24,459 bases of DNA, taken from assembly GCA_002293025.1 (NCBI GenBank), contig DBCL01000014.1, positions 15,685-40,143 on the forward strand. Direction: 5' to 3'. How positions within the stretch are numbered: the first letter of the stretch is position 1; each line of letters starts with the position of its first letter. A model generated the notes under the pieces. It was not told where the DNA came from. It made no database searches and was given only the letters and a program-made list of their open reading frames with translations. This document shows, piece after piece, positions 22,541-24,459 of this stretch. The position numbers and the translations under genes were made by a program. Origin of the DNA: Actinobacteria bacterium UBA959 (lineage in GTDB: Bacteria; Actinomycetota; Actinomycetes; S36-B12; UBA5976).

Positions 22541-23209
22541 ATGGTTTTTAGCTCAAGTAGACGAGATCCAATAATTAAGAAAATTGTTATTTTGCGTCAT
22601 GGTCGTACAACTTGGAATGCAGAGCGCAGGTTCCAAGGGCAAGAAGATCCACCACTAGACGAAGTCGGGATAGCACAAGCCATTAAGGCAGCATCAATCT
22701 TAAATAGCATTGAGTATGCCAAGGTAGTTTCTTCAGATTTGATCAGAGCACAGAAAACAGCTGAAATGGTGGTTGGCTCGAGTCGAGTTGAAACAGATAT
22801 TGCTTTTAGAGAAACCCATTGCGGCAATTGGCAAGGTCGCACTTGGCCAGAAATTGAAAAAACTCAAGCAGACCAACTTGCTGCTTGGAGTTTAAGTGAA
22901 GATATCCGCCCAGGGGAAACTGGTGAAACTAGATCTGAAGTTGCACAGCGATTTACTGCTGGGATTGATAAGTACATTAGTGAGATTGAGCCTGGCCAAA
23001 CTTTATTGGTGGTAACGCATGGTGGTGCAGCACGCGCTGGTATCTCTCAATTACTTGGACTTCCTAAGTCGCATTGGGGAGCGCTAGGAGTGTTATCCAA
23101 TTGCTCTTGGAGTTTACTGAGTGAACAACCAGGTAAGGATCAACGTTGGCGCTTAGATGAATACAACGCAGGGTCACTTCCTGAGCCCGCAATTGGTGAC
23201 GATGTCTAA
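22541..23209 (+). CDS. Histidine phosphatase family protein (phosphoglycerate-mutase-like, possibly GpgP)
   Basis: 222 residues. The RHG signature LRHGRTTWN holds the catalytic His20. The acid/base region is RETHCGNWQGRTWPEIE, and the second histidine lies in VVTHGGAARAG. Length, position after rsfS, and the RETHxGxWQG block match Rv2419c of Mycobacterium tuberculosis, a glucosyl-3-phosphoglycerate phosphatase, so that activity is the best guess. Substrates vary widely in this superfamily, and a broad phosphatase or a cofactor-dependent mutase cannot be ruled out. ATG 22541 directly follows the rsfS stop, so the two are coupled. It ends the nadD operon. Confidence 0.88.
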   Translation: MVFSSSRRDPIIKKIVILRHGRTTWNAERRFQGQEDPPLDEVGIAQAIKAASILNSIEYAKVVSSDLIRAQKTAEMVVGSSRVETDIAFRETHCGNWQGRTWPEIEKTQADQLAAWSLSEDIRPGETGETRSEVAQRFTAGIDKYISEIEPGQTLLVVTHGGAARAGISQLLGLPKSHWGALGVLSNCSWSLLSEQPGKDQRWRLDEYNAGSLPEPAIGDDV

Positions 23210-23245
23210 CCACTAGTATTCGCAACCTTGTAATAATGGTTTTTG

Positions 23246-23318
23246 GGGGCTATAGCTCAGCTGGTAGAGCACTTGCATGGCATGCAAGGGGTCAGGGGTT
23301 CAAATCCCCTTAGCTCCA
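23246..23318 (+). tRNA. tRNA-Ala (anticodon GGC)
   Basis: A complete 73-base cloverleaf. The acceptor strands GGGGCTA (23246-23252) and TAGCTCC (23311-23317) pair with a G3-U70 wobble, the alanine identity element. The D-arm has AGCTCAGCTGGTAGAGC. The anticodon stem CTTGC/GCAAG encloses ATGGCAT with GGC at 23279-23281. The T-arm has GGGGTTCAAATCCCC. The discriminator is A at 23318. CCA is not encoded (the next bases are CTT), so it must be added by the CCA enzyme. TAATAA (23231-23236) is a possible -10 box. Confidence 0.97.
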
Positions 23319-23384
23319 CTTAAGTTTGCTCGCTGTTCATCTACTCGAGTGATTACTCACCAAGATTTACCAGAATTAATTGAA

Positions 23385-23390
23385 TAGAGT
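23385..23390 (+). promoter_or_regulatory. -10 box of a leaderless promoter for the DUF1800 gene
   Basis: TAGAGT fits TANNNT and ends five bases before ATG 23396. No ribosome site precedes the ATG. The layout is like that at folC and valS, though the gap is a little short. No -35 was found. Confidence 0.4.
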
Positions 23391-23395
23391 TGCCC

Positions 23396-24459
23396 ATGGC
23401 CACAAATTCGTTAAAGCGTAAACAAATCTCTAGGATCTTGTTTCGAACCCAGTTTGGTGGCCAACCAAATGAGATTAATACTTGGCTTGCTCGTCCAGTC
23501 AGCAGTTTGCTAACCAAGACAATTAAATCAATAAACACTGTTCAAACTTCTGTTCCCCCTGAATATCAAGATCTTGATCCAAAAGATAACAGGGGCAACC
23601 GAGAGCAAGTCTTTGCTTTGCAGTATTGGATTTTAGATCAAATGACTACTTCGACTACCCCAATTGTTGAGAAGTTAATGTGGTTGTGGCATGACACTTG
23701 GGCTACCTCAGCTACGAAGATAAATAATGCCAAACTCATGGGTGAGCAGAATAGAAAATTCCGAGTCAACGCTGCTGGAAGTTACCGAACTCTTTCACGA
23801 GTCTTGCTGGAAGATTCTGCGCTGCAGTTGTGGCTAGATAATCAACAAAACAACAAAAAGTCTCCTAATGAGAATTTATCTAGAGAATTGATGGAGCTTT
23901 TTATTTTAGGAGATGGTAATTTTTCAGAATCAGATGTTAAAGAAGGTGCCAAGGTTTTAACAGGCTTCCGCAGAATTCCCTCTGAGAATCGCGTTGCCTT
24001 TTATCCTGCCCAACAAGCTCCTGGCCCACACACCATCCTGGGCAAGACAGCCAATTTTTCCCCAACAGACTTAACCGACATCCTGGTCTCCCAAGGAGCC
24101 AATGCTGACTTTTTGGTGCAGAAATTGTCTGAAACTTTCCTAGGTGACCTCAAGATTTCAACCAAGACTGCGAATGCAATGAAAAAAGCGATGGGCAATG
24201 ACCGAGAAGTTGCCAAAGGCTTGGAAGTTTTGATCAAAAGCAAAGACTTCCTGGAGAGTAATTCAGCATATGTTCGCTCTCCAGTGGAGTGGCTGGTTGC
24301 TACTGCCAAACTCTTGGGATTTGTTCCATCTGACCTCGCCGCAAAAGTCAATATAGTGAAAAGACTTTCAGATATGGGTCAAGTTCCATTGGAGCCACCT
24401 AATGTTGGTGGTTGGCCAGATCTCACTTCGTGGCTATCTACTGGAGTTACCAGAAACCG
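23396..24459 (+). CDS. DUF1800 family protein (C-terminus beyond window)
   Basis: An open frame of 354 codons from ATG 23396 to the window edge, with no stop. The family is recognised from its most conserved blocks: LMGEQNRKFRVNAAGSYRTL, NENLSRELMELFILGDG, SDVKEGAKVLTGF, SPVEWLVATAKLLG and EPPNVGGWP. DUF1800 proteins are usually 450-550 residues, and their genes are often followed by a DUF1501 gene. Their role is unknown. Here there is no clear signal peptide (MATNSLKRKQISRILFRTQF), and two family motifs look altered: WHxHF reads WHDTW, and the HDxGxKxxLG region reads QQAPGPHTILG. The family call is firm. Function is not assignable. Confidence 0.85.
   Translation, partial: MATNSLKRKQISRILFRTQFGGQPNEINTWLARPVSSLLTKTIKSINTVQTSVPPEYQDLDPKDNRGNREQVFALQYWILDQMTTSTTPIVEKLMWLWHDTWATSATKINNAKLMGEQNRKFRVNAAGSYRTLSRVLLEDSALQLWLDNQQNNKKSPNENLSRELMELFILGDGNFSESDVKEGAKVLTGFRRIPSENRVAFYPAQQAPGPHTILGKTANFSPTDLTDILVSQGANADFLVQKLSETFLGDLKISTKTANAMKKAMGNDREVAKGLEVLIKSKDFLESNSAYVRSPVEWLVATAKLLGFVPSDLAAKVNIVKRLSDMGQVPLEPPNVGGWPDLTSWLSTGVTRN

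Noticed and set aside
23319..23395. Terminator after tRNA-Ala
   Set aside because: ACTCGAGT and GAGT/ACTC pairings near 23343-23358 are too short and lack a T-run.
1..24459. CRISPR array, insertion sequence, prophage, toxin-antitoxin or defence genes
   Set aside because: No repeated spacers, transposase, integrase or paired small toxin/antitoxin genes were seen. The gene content is housekeeping throughout.

Overview
The window looks like a conserved chromosomal core segment from a streamlined, low-GC actinobacterium, most like the freshwater Nanopelagicales (acI) group. Three things point there. The gene order tig-clpP1-clpP2-clpX / valS-folC-DUF4233-ndk / mreBCD-pbp2-rodA / rne-rplU-rpmA-obg-proB-proA / nadD-rsfS-histidine phosphatase is the actinobacterial order known from Streptomyces and, in part, Mycobacterium. 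The DNA is clearly AT-richer than in those genera. Genes are packed with ATGA-type overlaps and almost no spacer. The taxon is an inference from order and protein style, not from a search.

Layout. Positions 1-23 are the 3' end of a tRNA, probably tRNA-Pro. Trigger factor, two ClpP paralogues and ClpX follow (50-4030): a protein folding and degradation block. valS (4035-6578) is the only large gene on the minus strand. It ends four bases from clpX, and its start lies 42 bases from folC, with two back-to-back leaderless-type promoters between them. folC, a four-helix membrane protein (DUF4233) and ndk follow. mreB-mreC-mreD-pbp2-rodA (8774-14480) is a complete cell-elongation operon.

A 200-base leader rich in inverted repeats precedes an RNase E/G gene with a long basic disordered N-terminus (14681-16798). 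L21 and L27 follow and end in the one canonical rho-independent terminator of the window (17493-17525). Then come the GTPase Obg, the first two proline-synthesis enzymes (ProB, ProA), a 45-residue membrane protein, NadD, the ribosome silencing factor RsfS and a histidine phosphatase. A tRNA-Ala(GGC) separates these from a DUF1800-family gene that runs off the right edge.

Most of this is housekeeping. The points most worth a second look are: an archaeal/rickettsial-type ValS inverted within an otherwise collinear actinobacterial block; a candidate self-controlling leader on the RNase E gene; U-tract-free hairpins at several gene ends, some containing stop codons; a His in place of the Asn of the G4 motif of Obg; a small conserved-looking membrane protein between proA and nadD; and a DUF1800 protein that seems to have lost the family's conserved histidines. 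No mobile element, CRISPR array, prophage or defence system was seen.
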